A stretch of 64,000 nt of DNA from a bacterium (GTDB taxonomy: Bacteria; Electryoneota; RPQS01; DYHQ01): positions 17,871 to 81,870 of the forward strand of contig JAUXGA010000013.1 of NCBI GenBank assembly GCA_030622545.1. The letters are read 5' to 3'. Below are positions 44,076 through 52,511 of this stretch, one piece after another. The translations under genes were made by a program, and so were the position numbers. The notes beneath the pieces are model-generated. The model did not search any database, was not told the origin of the DNA, and saw only the letters and a list, made by a program, of their open reading frames with translations. Position 1 is the first letter of the stretch, and each line of letters begins with the position of its first letter.

Positions 44076-45019
44076 TCGATTCGCCTGCCTTCGTTATCAT
44101 ATTTGAAGAAGCCCTCGCCGGTTTTGCGCCCCAGATGTCCCGCGCGAACGAGCTTGCGAAGCATAGGACAAGGCCGATATTTGATATCACCCAGTTCGTG
44201 AAAAAGGGCTTCCATCCAACTCATACATATATCCAAACCAATCATATCGGCCAGAGCCAGAGGGCCTTTTTCAAAACCGTATCCGAGTCGCATGGCCGTA
44301 TCAATACCGTCCGCGCTTGCCACTCCTTCCATGAGAGCGTACATCGCTTCATTGAGCATCGGAACGACAACGCGAGTCGTAATGTAGCCGGGAGATTCGA
44401 AGACCTCGACAACGGTCTTGTCCAGTTTCTCCGCGAACCGTTTTACCCGTGCATAGGTTTCGTCTGATGTTTTTAAAGCGCGCACGACTTCGACGAGCGG
44501 AGTTTTTGAAACCGGATTCAAGAAGTGCATTACAATTACGCGCTCCGGACAACTCGCCGCTTCTCCCAATTCCGTTATCGACAGCGTTGATGTATTCGAG
44601 ATAAAAACAACGGGCTCTTTCCATATCTCGTTAAAACGGGTGAACATCCGTATCTTCAACTGCAAATCATCGGGAAGAGCTTCGACAACAAACTGCACAT
44701 CCCCGACATCATCGAGCTCTACCGTTCCAGTGATTCGCGAAAGAATCGCGCGTTTATCGCCGCGGGTAATTCCCCATCGCGCGATTTCACGATCCAAGGC
44801 TTCACCAAGCGTCGCAAGGCTCGCGTCCAAGCTCTCTTTGTTGCGCTCGACTAAAACGACTTCAATGCCTTTCTGCGCCGCGACTTCCGCAATTCCCCGA
44901 CCCATGACGCCCGCTCCAATAATCGCGATGCGTGAAATCGCGCCTTCGGAAGACCGTTTCACCGATGGAGCTTCCATGCCAATGACTTCCTTGAGGGAGG
45001 TTTCCTTGTTTTCCGCCAT
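44072..45019 (-). CDS. 3-hydroxyacyl-CoA dehydrogenase (Hbd-like)
   Basis: A 315-residue NAD(P)-dependent dehydrogenase of the 3-hydroxybutyryl-CoA dehydrogenase family. The Rossmann motif IAIIGAGVMGRGIAE begins near residue 30, after a 28-residue N-terminal extension not usual in the family. Conserved are FISNTSTLSITELG and the catalytic histidine in VIVMHFLNPVSKTPLVEVV, then SPGYITTRVVVPMLNEAM and GLDICMSWMEALF. It oxidises or reduces 3-hydroxyacyl-CoA. No thiolase or crotonase is near, so its pathway (butyrate, beta-oxidation or other) cannot be fixed. ndk is upstream and ackA downstream. Confidence 0.88.
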   Translation of the reverse strand: MAENKETSLKEVIGMEAPSVKRSSEGAISRIAIIGAGVMGRGIAEVAAQKGIEVVLVERNKESLDASLATLGEALDREIARWGITRGDKRAILSRITGTVELDDVGDVQFVVEALPDDLQLKIRMFTRFNEIWKEPVVFISNTSTLSITELGEAASCPERVIVMHFLNPVSKTPLVEVVRALKTSDETYARVKRFAEKLDKTVVEVFESPGYITTRVVVPMLNEAMYALMEGVASADGIDTAMRLGYGFEKGPLALADMIGLDICMSWMEALFHELGDIKYRPCPMLRKLVRAGHLGRKTGEGFFKYDNEGRRIE

Positions 45020-45029
45020 CGCCTTTCCC

Positions 45030-45431
45030 CTATTCCTCGAAAAAGAACCGTGTTTCTATGACTCCATTCTCTACAGAATCCGAGCCGTGAACTGCATTGC
45101 TTTCGATACTTATTCCATATAAAGCGCGAATCGTTCCGGGAGGCGCTTTTGTTGGATCGGTCGATCCGATAACTTTACGCCAATGTTCGACGGCGTTTTC
45201 CCGTTCGAGGCGACCGACGACGACCGGCCCGGATGTCATATAGCGCACCAAGCTGTCGAAAAACGGTCGTTCCTTGTGAATCGCGTAAAACTCTTCCGCC
45301 TGCTGCTGCGAGAGATGCAGATAGCGTAAACCGGTAATGCGAAAAGACTCTTCTTCAATCCGAGTCAGGATATGCCCGATATGTCCATCTCGGACGGAAT
45401 CGGGCTTAATAATCATTAACGTTTTTTCCAT
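45030..45431 (-). CDS. ndk: Nucleoside diphosphate kinase
   Basis: A 133-residue enzyme that moves phosphate from ATP to other nucleoside diphosphates. Signature parts are TLMIIKPDSV and the phospho-histidine site NAVHGSDS (His in the centre). The core length is typical. In this operon it would use GTP or ATP made by the succinyl-CoA ligase and acetate kinase steps, which is inference from context. Confidence 0.97.
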   Translation of the reverse strand: MEKTLMIIKPDSVRDGHIGHILTRIEEESFRITGLRYLHLSQQQAEEFYAIHKERPFFDSLVRYMTSGPVVVGRLERENAVEHWRKVIGSTDPTKAPPGTIRALYGISIESNAVHGSDSVENGVIETRFFFEE

Positions 45432-45466
45432 GTGCTTTGCTGTGTTCCTGCTGTAATATTCTAACG

Positions 45467-46015
45467 TTATTCGTCTGCTTTCGCCGCTGCCGCCGCGGAA
45501 AATCCAATATCCAACGCTTTCAAATTCTGTTTCTCGGTTCCCTTGGGAGCGTGCTTCTCGACAATTTTCTGGATGGTTTCGTTCTTTACGACATGGGTCA
45601 ACTCCACCATGGCTCCCAAAGCGACCACTGATGTGTAAACTATTCGACCGAGTCCGGTATGCGTCAAATCAATAACCGGAATTCGGTACACATTCTTGTG
45701 TCCTTTGCAATCATGTACCAGATTGGGATCCACAAGAATCGTGCAACCGGGTTTTAAACCCACGCCGAACGAATCAAACGAGCGCTGCGCCAAGCTTAAG
45801 AAAAAATCAATCGCCATCGTTCGGGGATAAAGAATTTTTTCCTCACTGATGATGACATCGATTTTCGTCGGCCCGCCGCGAACCTGCGCCGTATAGGTTG
45901 GACTTTGAACGGAGAACTTCCCCTCTTCATAAGCGGCGCGCGCCAGAAGATCTCCCGCCAAAATAACTCCCTGCCCCCCTACCGCAGAAAACCGCGCTTC
46001 AAAACGATCAGCCAT
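45467..46015 (-). CDS. korC: 2-oxoacid:ferredoxin oxidoreductase subunit gamma
   Basis: A 182-residue gamma subunit, with VGGQGVILAGDLLARAA at the start and YTAQVRGGPTKIDVIISEE, which are family signatures. It bears no metal cluster and helps in CoA binding. It completes the four-subunit korD-A-B-C set of 2-oxoglutarate:ferredoxin oxidoreductase. A gap of about 80 bases without a gene separates it from korB. Confidence 0.93.
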   Translation of the reverse strand: MADRFEARFSAVGGQGVILAGDLLARAAYEEGKFSVQSPTYTAQVRGGPTKIDVIISEEKILYPRTMAIDFFLSLAQRSFDSFGVGLKPGCTILVDPNLVHDCKGHKNVYRIPVIDLTHTGLGRIVYTSVVALGAMVELTHVVKNETIQKIVEKHAPKGTEKQNLKALDIGFSAAAAAKADE

Positions 46016-46093
46016 TCGCAGCCTTTCTTTCTATTTCAGGCAGGTTTTAGGCCCTACCATGACATCGTTGAAAAGATTTTTCATCCGCTAATC

Positions 46094-46936
46094 TTAAACA
46101 GGCGCTTCTACTTTCTTCGTCAGCTCCTGGACGCGCTGGCACAATTTCTCATATTCGTCACAAAACTCAGGACGCTGCGTATTCTTGTAGAGCTCACCGA
46201 TAATCAGTTTGCCTTCCATCTCTTCCGGATTCATTTTCTCGGCTTTGGATTTCGACACAGAGTGCTCTTGAATATCCTTAATCAACTGCATCGGGTCAGG
46301 CAATTTATTGCGTCGCCCATATTGCGTGTGGCAATTGGCAAGCGTTTCGATGACCGAGAAACCGTGATGACTCAATCCATCGCGGATGAATCGCTCCATC
46401 TGAGTGCCGTTTCCGACCTGACCGCGCGCCACATACGTCGCTCCCGCTCCAATCGCCAGATCCGTCAGATTGAAACTCGCGTCCATATTTCCCCATGGCG
46501 CTGTGGCCGCTTTCGCTCCACGCGGCGTCGTTGGAGAGTATTGCCCGCCGGTCATGCCATAGATGTTGTTGTTCACAATAATACAGGTGATATCGATATT
46601 CCGGCGGCAGGCATGGATAAAATGATTCCCGCCGATAGCGGTCATGTCTCCATCGCCTGCGATGACGATGACATGCTTCTCGGGTCGAACGAGCTTGATG
46701 CCCGTGGCGAACGAAATCGAGCGGCCATGCGTAGTATGGAGCGTGTTCATGTCAAGATAGCCGGGCGCTCGTGATGTACATCCGATTCCCGAAACGACGG
46801 CGATGTCATTTTTATCCCAACCCATCCGATCAATCGCGCGAATCATACTCTTGACGACGATGCCGATGCCGCAACCCGGACACCAGAGGTGAGGCATTTT
46901 CGACATTCGAAGATAAGGCGTGTAATCAAAAGCCAT
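46094..46936 (-). CDS. korB: 2-oxoacid:ferredoxin oxidoreductase subunit beta (thiamine diphosphate-binding)
   Basis: A 280-residue beta subunit. WCPGCGIGIVVKSM supplies cluster cysteines and VIAGDGDMTAIGGNHF with NNNIYGMTGGQ forms the thiamine diphosphate and magnesium site. The length and the SPTTPRGAKAATAPWGN loop match 2-oxoglutarate-type enzymes. It acts with KorA, KorC and KorD to convert 2-oxoglutarate, CoA and oxidised ferredoxin to succinyl-CoA, CO2 and reduced ferredoxin, or the reverse. Confidence 0.94.
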   Translation of the reverse strand: MAFDYTPYLRMSKMPHLWCPGCGIGIVVKSMIRAIDRMGWDKNDIAVVSGIGCTSRAPGYLDMNTLHTTHGRSISFATGIKLVRPEKHVIVIAGDGDMTAIGGNHFIHACRRNIDITCIIVNNNIYGMTGGQYSPTTPRGAKAATAPWGNMDASFNLTDLAIGAGATYVARGQVGNGTQMERFIRDGLSHHGFSVIETLANCHTQYGRRNKLPDPMQLIKDIQEHSVSKSKAEKMNPEEMEGKLIIGELYKNTQRPEFCDEYEKLCQRVQELTKKVEAPV

Positions 46937-46938
46937 GC

Positions 46939-48072
46939 TTAGCCCACCTCTCGAATCTTTGCAACAATTTCATAGGGTTCAATAGGAATGCCGCCGATCT
47001 TCTGGCAACCGACGATTTTTACATCAGAATGGGCGACGCGTTCGACTTCCAGAATCATCTGCCCAAGGTTCATTTCAGCGACGATGACAGCTTTTTTTCC
47101 CTGAGCCAACTCGCGTACGCGTTCTTCTGGGAAAGGCCAGACCGTAATCGGTCGGAAAAGTCCCGCCCGAATTCCATCCTTACGGACTTCTTCAACCGCT
47201 GTTTGCGCCCCTCGAGCCGTGGAACCGAAAGCAATAACCAAGACCTCGGCATCATCGAGCATGATTTCTTCCCAACTGTCGATTTCCGCTCGATTCTGCG
47301 CGATCTTTTCGTGTTTGCGGACTTCATCTGTTTGGCACAACACCTGGTCTGTGGTTGGGAAACCGGTCTTGTCATGATTGAGACCCGTTGCATGGAAGCG
47401 ATAGCCCTCAAAGTAATTTGCCATAGGTGGAACAAGCTCGCCGTCCGAAACTTCATATGGATTATATTCTTCCGGCGATTTATCCGTCTTCACTCGATTA
47501 AAGATCGTATACTCGTGCGGCTCAGGCACCTCAAAGCATTCCGACATATGCCCGAGGATTTCATCAATCAGAACAATCACGGGAAGGCGGAATTTCTCGG
47601 ACAGATTGAACGCTCGAATAATCTCGAGATACAACTCGCGCAAGTAAGCAGGAGCGAGCGCGATGATGGCATGGTCGCCGTGAGTTCCCCAGCGCGCCTG
47701 CATCAAATCCGATTGTGCGGGGTGAGTCGGCAGTCCTGTCGAAGGTCCTCCCCGCTGAACATTCACGATAACACAAGGAGCTTCGACCATGCACGCAAAG
47801 CCGATGTGTTCCTGTTTCAGACTGAATCCCGGGCCGGAAGTCGCCGTCATCGATTTCGCGCCCGCCATGGCAGCACCGATGCAAGCTCCCATCGCCGCGA
47901 TTTCATCCTCCATCTGGATAAAGATACCGTTTTCCATCGGAAGACGTTTAGCCATAACAGCGGCGATTTCGGAAGAAGGCGTAATTGGATAGCCTCCAAA
48001 AAAGCGACAACCGGCAGCGATTCCTGCTTCAGCAGTGACTTCATTCCCGGTCCAGAAAACAACTTGCGACAT
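46939..48072 (-). CDS. korA: 2-oxoacid:ferredoxin oxidoreductase subunit alpha
   Basis: A 377-residue alpha subunit. The ATG at 48072 follows GGAGG and lies two bases after the korD stop; 23 codons upstream in the same frame overlap korD and lack homology. Features: GNEVTAEAGIAAGCRFFGGYPITPSSEI, split here as the usual GNEA/GCxFFxGYPITPSSE pattern, then TATSGPGFSLKQEHIGFA, NVQRGGPSTGLPT and a C-terminal domain II with VLVIAFGSTARGA. The PITPSSE loop is that of 2-oxoglutarate or 2-oxoacid oxidoreductases. sucC and sucD nearby support 2-oxoglutarate as substrate. Confidence 0.94.
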   Translation of the reverse strand: MSQVVFWTGNEVTAEAGIAAGCRFFGGYPITPSSEIAAVMAKRLPMENGIFIQMEDEIAAMGACIGAAMAGAKSMTATSGPGFSLKQEHIGFACMVEAPCVIVNVQRGGPSTGLPTHPAQSDLMQARWGTHGDHAIIALAPAYLRELYLEIIRAFNLSEKFRLPVIVLIDEILGHMSECFEVPEPHEYTIFNRVKTDKSPEEYNPYEVSDGELVPPMANYFEGYRFHATGLNHDKTGFPTTDQVLCQTDEVRKHEKIAQNRAEIDSWEEIMLDDAEVLVIAFGSTARGAQTAVEEVRKDGIRAGLFRPITVWPFPEERVRELAQGKKAVIVAEMNLGQMILEVERVAHSDVKIVGCQKIGGIPIEPYEIVAKIREVG

Positions 48073-48074
48073 TC

Positions 48075-48362
48075 TTAGGCCTCCACTCCTTTCTTTTTCG
48101 CTTTTGGCGCTGCATGTACCAAAATCGCGAAATCCGGACATTCATGTTCACAGAGATAACAGGCGATGCAAGCGTCAATATCCTTCACTCGTACGACCGC
48201 TCCCTCCCAGCGGTTAATAACATCCACCATTTCAAGACACAGCTTCGGGCAGATTTCGACGCATATCGTACAGCCCTTGCACATCACCTCGTTTATCTCG
48301 AGCGCATGGCCGGTCTTTTCACTCTTTGTAATCACACTGGGATTCGGGGCAAGCACCCCCAT
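48075..48362 (-). CDS. korD: 2-oxoacid:ferredoxin oxidoreductase subunit delta (2x[4Fe-4S] ferredoxin)
   Basis: A 95-residue ferredoxin-like subunit with two [4Fe-4S] motifs, CKGCTICVEICP and CIACYLCEHECP. It carries electrons from the KorAB active site to ferredoxin. The ATG has a clear GGAGG eight bases upstream. It is the first gene of the kor-ndk-hbd-ackA-nfnAB operon, read from a promoter about 30 bases upstream. Confidence 0.94.
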   Translation of the reverse strand: MGVLAPNPSVITKSEKTGHALEINEVMCKGCTICVEICPKLCLEMVDVINRWEGAVVRVKDIDACIACYLCEHECPDFAILVHAAPKAKKKGVEA

Positions 48363-48391
48363 AATAATTTCCTCCGATTATTCAGACTTGA

Positions 48392-48420
48392 AATTTACGT
48401 TTTTTCTTTCACAAAATCAA
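48392..48420 (-). promoter_or_regulatory. Sigma-70-type promoter for the kor operon
   Basis: On the minus strand TTGATT (48415-48420) and TAAATT (48392-48397) are separated by exactly 17 bases, about 30 bases before the korD ATG. It lies in the 149-base gap after sucD. Confidence 0.6.
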
Positions 48421-48511
48421 GGATTATGCAAATTTTCATTCTGCCGAAAATGAAGAACTGAGGCGTGAACCTACCGTTCATGTTCCGATAAATCCGACAG
48501 CAGATTTCAGA

Positions 48512-49390
48512 CTATGCTACCTTAAGAACACTCTCTAAGGTAGCACCTATATCTGCCGGTGATTCGGATACTTGTATTCCAGCTTCCTTAAGCGCGGCGA
48601 TTTTTTCCGCGGCGGTTCCTTTCCCACCGGCGATGATAGCTCCCGCATGTCCCATCCGCCGTCCGGGAGGCGCGGTGCGGCCTGCGATAAATGCGACGAC
48701 CGGTTTTTTGAAGTTAGTCTTGATGTAATCCGCGGCAGCTTCCTCAGCCGTACCCCCGATTTCACCGATGAGCACGACCGCGTTCGTGTCCGGATCCTCG
48801 TTGAACAGCTTCAGACAGTCCACGAATGTGGAGCCGTTGATGGCGTCGCCGCCGATACCGATGCACGTGGACTGGCCGATGCCGCGATCCGAAAGCTGTT
48901 TGACGGCTTCGTAGGTCAACGTCCCTGAGCGCGAAATGACGCCGCAATGACCGGGCTGATGAATGAATCCAGGCATGATGCCCACCTTTGCCTGCCCCGG
49001 TGTAATCACTCCCGGGCAGTTCCCGCCGACCATGTGCGTTCCCGAGCGATTCAAGGCTTCCTTGACGATGATTAGATCCTTGACGGGGATTCCTTCGGTA
49101 ATGGTCACGATAACGGCTATACCGGCGTCTATTGCTTCTAAAATCGCATCAGCCGCGAAGGGAGGCGGGACAAAGATTATCGACGTGTTCGCACCCGCTT
49201 CGCTCACAGCCTGTTCGACTGTGTTGAACACCGGCACCTTGTCCTCCCACTTGCGTCCCCCTTTGCCGGGAGTGACACCCGCGACGACTTTCGTGCCGTA
49301 TTCAATCGCCTGCTTCGTGTGAAACGTTCCCTCGCCGCCGGTAATCCCTTGTACGACGAGGCGAGTGTCTGAATTTACTAAAATTGCCAT
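48512..49390 (-). CDS. sucD: Succinate-CoA ligase alpha subunit
   Basis: A 292-residue subunit that binds CoA and carries the phosphohistidine. Conserved are [47 protein letters not shown] and the active-site [17 protein letters not shown]. With SucC it interconverts succinyl-CoA and succinate, making ATP or GTP. Two unrelated small genes separate it from sucC, which is unusual because the pair is normally adjacent. Confidence 0.97.
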   Translation of the reverse strand: MAILVNSDTRLVVQGITGGEGTFHTKQAIEYGTKVVAGVTPGKGGRKWEDKVPVFNTVEQAVSEAGANTSIIFVPPPFAADAILEAIDAGIAVIVTITEGIPVKDLIIVKEALNRSGTHMVGGNCPGVITPGQAKVGIMPGFIHQPGHCGVISRSGTLTYEAVKQLSDRGIGQSTCIGIGGDAINGSTFVDCLKLFNEDPDTNAVVLIGEIGGTAEEAAADYIKTNFKKPVVAFIAGRTAPPGRRMGHAGAIIAGGKGTAAEKIAALKEAGIQVSESPADIGATLESVLKVA

Positions 49391-49448
49391 GAGGTTCGTT
49401 ATTCCTTCAAATGCTCAAATAATAATCCTTCTGCGCAATATGCTAAAA

Positions 49449-49940
49449 CTATGCAGCAGGTTTTCGCCTTGAAAATTGTTTCAGTCGCGACCGGAGAATA
49501 CCATTTAGCAAGGTTTTATCTTCGGGGTCAATTCTTTGAATTTCAAGTTTCTTAGTAAGCTCACGTTTGCCATGTGTTTCAGCGAGCATCCTGAATGCTT
49601 CATCCATGAAGGAAACAGAAGCAATATTAAGATTCCCGAAATCAATGACGAACTTCTCTGTCTCCTCCCAGCGCGAGGCGAGGTAATCTCTCAGAGGCTT
49701 ACCATCATCTCGCGTTGACACCTTAGAGTTGAGGAAATCTCTAAGCTTTACAGTTATCTCAATTCCTTTCAAAGAGTACATCCTCCTCGTAGTCATGCGG
49801 AACATTTTTCTGGTGGAATGCATTCTTCTCAATTCTTGAAGCAATTCCCAAAAACGATTATCACATTCCATCGGGCATTTCACATAGCGCCTGTCAATCT
49901 CAATACTACAACTAATACCCACAAGATTGTAATCGTCCAT
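49449..49940 (-). CDS. STAS-like domain protein (DUF4325)
   Basis: A 163-residue protein. Residues about 72-125 fit the STAS-like DUF4325 pattern, with GKPLRDYLASRWEE, FVIDFGNLNIASVSFMDEAFRML. The N-terminal 70 residues are basic and not recognised (RRMHSTRKMFRMTTRR). The frame starts within the 3-prime end of the membrane protein gene upstream (61-base overlap); a later ATG at 49871, just past that stop, is possible. Known members of the family are small, often sit beside regulatory ATPases or defence genes, and have no settled role. Here it lies between sucC and sucD as a foreign-looking insert. Confidence 0.65.
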   Translation of the reverse strand: MDDYNLVGISCSIEIDRRYVKCPMECDNRFWELLQELRRMHSTRKMFRMTTRRMYSLKGIEITVKLRDFLNSKVSTRDDGKPLRDYLASRWEETEKFVIDFGNLNIASVSFMDEAFRMLAETHGKRELTKKLEIQRIDPEDKTLLNGILRSRLKQFSRRKPAA

Positions 49941-50350
49941 GTAAGGAGTAATAATAGCCTGCGCACTCTAGGAATGCGAGGTCTCTGGGGGTGATTGGGT
50001 TTTGATCTCCTACTAATAGCATTATGATGGTCCATGCTGAGAATTTTTTCGATCTCCAAAGTGCGACTAAAGCGCACTATCATATGGTACATCTTTCTAA
50101 CATAGAAGCCAAATGCCACCCAAATAATTAGAGACGCCAAGACCCCGACAAAAACAATAGAGATCTTATTTTCCGTGGAAATTGCGACGTAGAATCCCGC
50201 TAAAGATGTTGGGATAAATATACGAAGAATACGCCATGCGATATCGTCATCGTGACGCCAAGATTTGCCTATCTCTTCATACTCAGCCAGAAGAATCTGC
50301 TGTTCCGGAGTAAGAGAGTTTCCGGTAGATTGTCTTTCGGATTCTAAAAT
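49880..50350 (-). CDS. Predicted three-helix membrane protein with unclear start
   Basis: An open frame of 156 codons that starts without an ATG, GTG or TTG near its ribosome site. It is preceded by AGGGGAGG and possible starts are ATT at 50350 or CTG at 50365; the first TTG in frame is at 50140 and would remove half of the protein. The N-terminal part is acidic and helical (TPEQQILLAEYEEIGKSW). Three hydrophobic segments lie at about 42-58, 63-84 and 131-152, with a basic loop between the second and third. I do not recognise the family. It follows the sucC stop by about 20 bases and overlaps the STAS-like gene, so the two form a pair. A start-codon error in the assembly cannot be excluded. 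Confidence 0.5.
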   Translation of the reverse strand: MLESERQSTGNSLTPEQQILLAEYEEIGKSWRHDDDIAWRILRIFIPTSLAGFYVAISTENKISIVFVGVLASLIIWVAFGFYVRKMYHMIVRFSRTLEIEKILSMDHHNAISRRSKPNHPQRPRIPRVRRLLLLLTWTITILWVLVVVLRLTGAM

Positions 50351-50368
50351 GTCCTCCCCTTTCAGTTA

Positions 50369-51526
50369 TTAAACAGCTGCCACCGCCTTCTTTGCCGCGT
50401 CGGCGAGGTCTTTGGCGATGATGAATTTCAGGGGGGATTCCTCGAGCATTTTGGCGGCGATGTCCGCGTTGGTGCCTTCGAGGCGGACGACGACCGGCAG
50501 GTTTGCTTTCACTTTTTGAATCGCCTCGATAACGCCACCTGCAACACGGTCGCAACGAACGATGCCGCCGAAGATGTTGATGAGAACCGCTTTGACGTTG
50601 GGGTCTTGCAGGATGATGCGGAAGCCGTTTTCGACCGTTTCCGCTGAAGCCGCGCCGCCGACATCGAGGAAATTCGCGGGTTCGCCGCCGTGCAGTTTGA
50701 TAATGTCCATGGTTGCCATCGCCAAACCTGCGCCGTTGACCATACAGCCAACCTTGCCGTCGAGTTTGATATAGTTCAAATCGTATTTCGAGGCTTCCAC
50801 CTCAGCGGGTTCTTCCTCCGTCAGGTCGCGCATCTCCACCAAATCTTTATGGCGAAAAAGAGCATTGTCATCGAAATTGATTTTCGCATCGAGTGCCATT
50901 ACTTTGCCATCTTTCGTGACGACAAGAGGGTTAATCTCGGCTAAACTTCCGTCAATCGCTTCATAGGCTTTATAGAGCGCCGTCAGGAATTTTACACCGG
51001 ATTTGAACGCGTCACCGGTCAATCCGAGCGCGAAGGCAAGCTTGCGCGCCTGAAACGGCTGGAAACCTGTTAGAGGATCAATCGCGGCTTTCACAATTTT
51101 TTCGGGAGTCTCGGCGGCGACCTTCTCGATTTCCATTCCCCCTTCGGTGGAAACCATAAAAGTATTTTTAGACACCGCGCGATCCAGAACGATACCGGCG
51201 TACAACTCGCGAGCGATGTCGATGCCTTCTTCGACAAGGAGCCGCTGCACTTTTTTGCCCTGCGGGCCGGTTTGATGCGTGACGAGATTCATCCCCAGAA
51301 TTTTTCCGGCAACGTCGCGCACTTCCGCTTCTGATTTCGCGAGCTTGACGCCTCCACCCTTCCCGCGTCCTCCGGCGTGAATTTGCGCTTTCACAACGAC
51401 CGGCCAGCTTCCGAGTCCCCGAGCGATTTTAGCTGCTTCGTCCACGGAAAAAGCCACCCCTCCGCGAGGAACGGCGACATCATACTGGCGCAGAATTTCT
51501 TTTCCTTGGTGTTCGTGAATTTTCAT
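50369..51526 (-). CDS. sucC: Succinate-CoA ligase [ADP-forming] beta subunit
   Basis: A 385-residue ATP-grasp subunit. The start at 51526 is [17 protein letters not shown], the standard family beginning; 33 codons further upstream lack homology. Conserved are [18 protein letters not shown] (nucleotide binding), [25 protein letters not shown] split over the metal site, and the C-terminal [10 protein letters not shown]. It works with SucD. arcC is upstream and the membrane/STAS-like pair downstream. Confidence 0.96.
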   Translation of the reverse strand: MKIHEHQGKEILRQYDVAVPRGGVAFSVDEAAKIARGLGSWPVVVKAQIHAGGRGKGGGVKLAKSEAEVRDVAGKILGMNLVTHQTGPQGKKVQRLLVEEGIDIARELYAGIVLDRAVSKNTFMVSTEGGMEIEKVAAETPEKIVKAAIDPLTGFQPFQARKLAFALGLTGDAFKSGVKFLTALYKAYEAIDGSLAEINPLVVTKDGKVMALDAKINFDDNALFRHKDLVEMRDLTEEEPAEVEASKYDLNYIKLDGKVGCMVNGAGLAMATMDIIKLHGGEPANFLDVGGAASAETVENGFRIILQDPNVKAVLINIFGGIVRCDRVAGGVIEAIQKVKANLPVVVRLEGTNADIAAKMLEESPLKFIIAKDLADAAKKAVAAV

Positions 51527-51561
51527 CGTTGGCTTTGTTTTCCTTCTATGATTTGAATATT

Positions 51562-52506
51562 CTATGGATGAATATGAGTCCCGGCTTTGCCATCGAGAGC
51601 TTGACTTAGATTTTCGAGAGCGCAAATCACGACGAGTTCACCGCCGCTCTTAAGGAAAGAAAGGGCCGCTTCGATTTTTGGCCCCATGCTTCCGGGAGGA
51701 AAATGTCCTTCGGCGGCATAGCTTTCTGCTTCCGCGACCGTCATGGAGTCCAAATCGCGCTGGTTGGGCTTGTTGAAGTTCAAAGCAACTTTGTCGATGG
51801 ATGTAAGGATATAGAGTTCCTGAGCGCCGATGTCTCGCGCAAGCACTGCTGAAGCCCGGTCTTTATCGATTACTGCATCGACTCCTTCATACCTTCCATT
51901 CGCCTCTCGATAGACCGGAACTCCTCCCCCACCCGCCGCGATGACAATCACTCCCGATTCGACAAGTTGTTTTATCGCCGCGCGGTTGATAATTTCGAGA
52001 GGTATCGGAGAACCGACGACTCGCCGCCAGCCGCGATTGCCGTCCACTTTCACTTGCCAGCCTGATTCAGCCGCCAACCGTTTTGCATCTTCTTCTGAAT
52101 AAAACTGGCCGACAAATTTGGTGGGATTGGTCAGATTGGAGTCATTCTTGTCGATGACAACCTGCGTCACAATAGAAACGACATCCCGCAGAATCTTCGC
52201 TTCGTGAAGTACATTCTGAAAACACTGCTCAATCATGTACCCCATGCCGCCTTCGGTATCCGCGACGATAATCCCCAGAGGCAGAACCGGCGCTTTCCCT
52301 CGCGAGAGTTCCACGCGCAAAAGAGCATTGCCCACCTGCGGCCCGTTTCCGTGGGTAATGACAAGCCGGTAGTCGCGGCGCACCAGTTCCAGCACTCCCA
52401 TGAGCGCTTCGCGCGTGTGCTCGAACTGATTCGGAATCGTATCGGGAAGTCCCGGCTTCGAGATGGCGTTGCCGCCCAAAGCTACAACAGCGGTGCAGTT
52501 GCTCAT
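51562..52506 (-). CDS. arcC: Carbamate kinase
   Basis: A 314-residue amino acid kinase-fold enzyme that makes ATP from carbamoyl phosphate. Conserved are VALGGNAI near the N-terminus, [16 protein letters not shown], then [38 protein letters not shown] and [14 protein letters not shown]. The arginine deiminase and ornithine carbamoyltransferase genes that normally feed it are absent here. It is tightly followed by sucC and preceded by the cpgS-like GTPase. Confidence 0.95.
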   Translation of the reverse strand: MSNCTAVVALGGNAISKPGLPDTIPNQFEHTREALMGVLELVRRDYRLVITHGNGPQVGNALLRVELSRGKAPVLPLGIIVADTEGGMGYMIEQCFQNVLHEAKILRDVVSIVTQVVIDKNDSNLTNPTKFVGQFYSEEDAKRLAAESGWQVKVDGNRGWRRVVGSPIPLEIINRAAIKQLVESGVIVIAAGGGGVPVYREANGRYEGVDAVIDKDRASAVLARDIGAQELYILTSIDKVALNFNKPNQRDLDSMTVAEAESYAAEGHFPPGSMGPKIEAALSFLKSGGELVVICALENLSQALDGKAGTHIHP

Positions 52507-52511
52507 ATAGG

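Noticed and set aside
47029..48078. 349-codon plus-strand frame over korA
   Set aside because: Antisense shadow of korA, which has full family motifs.
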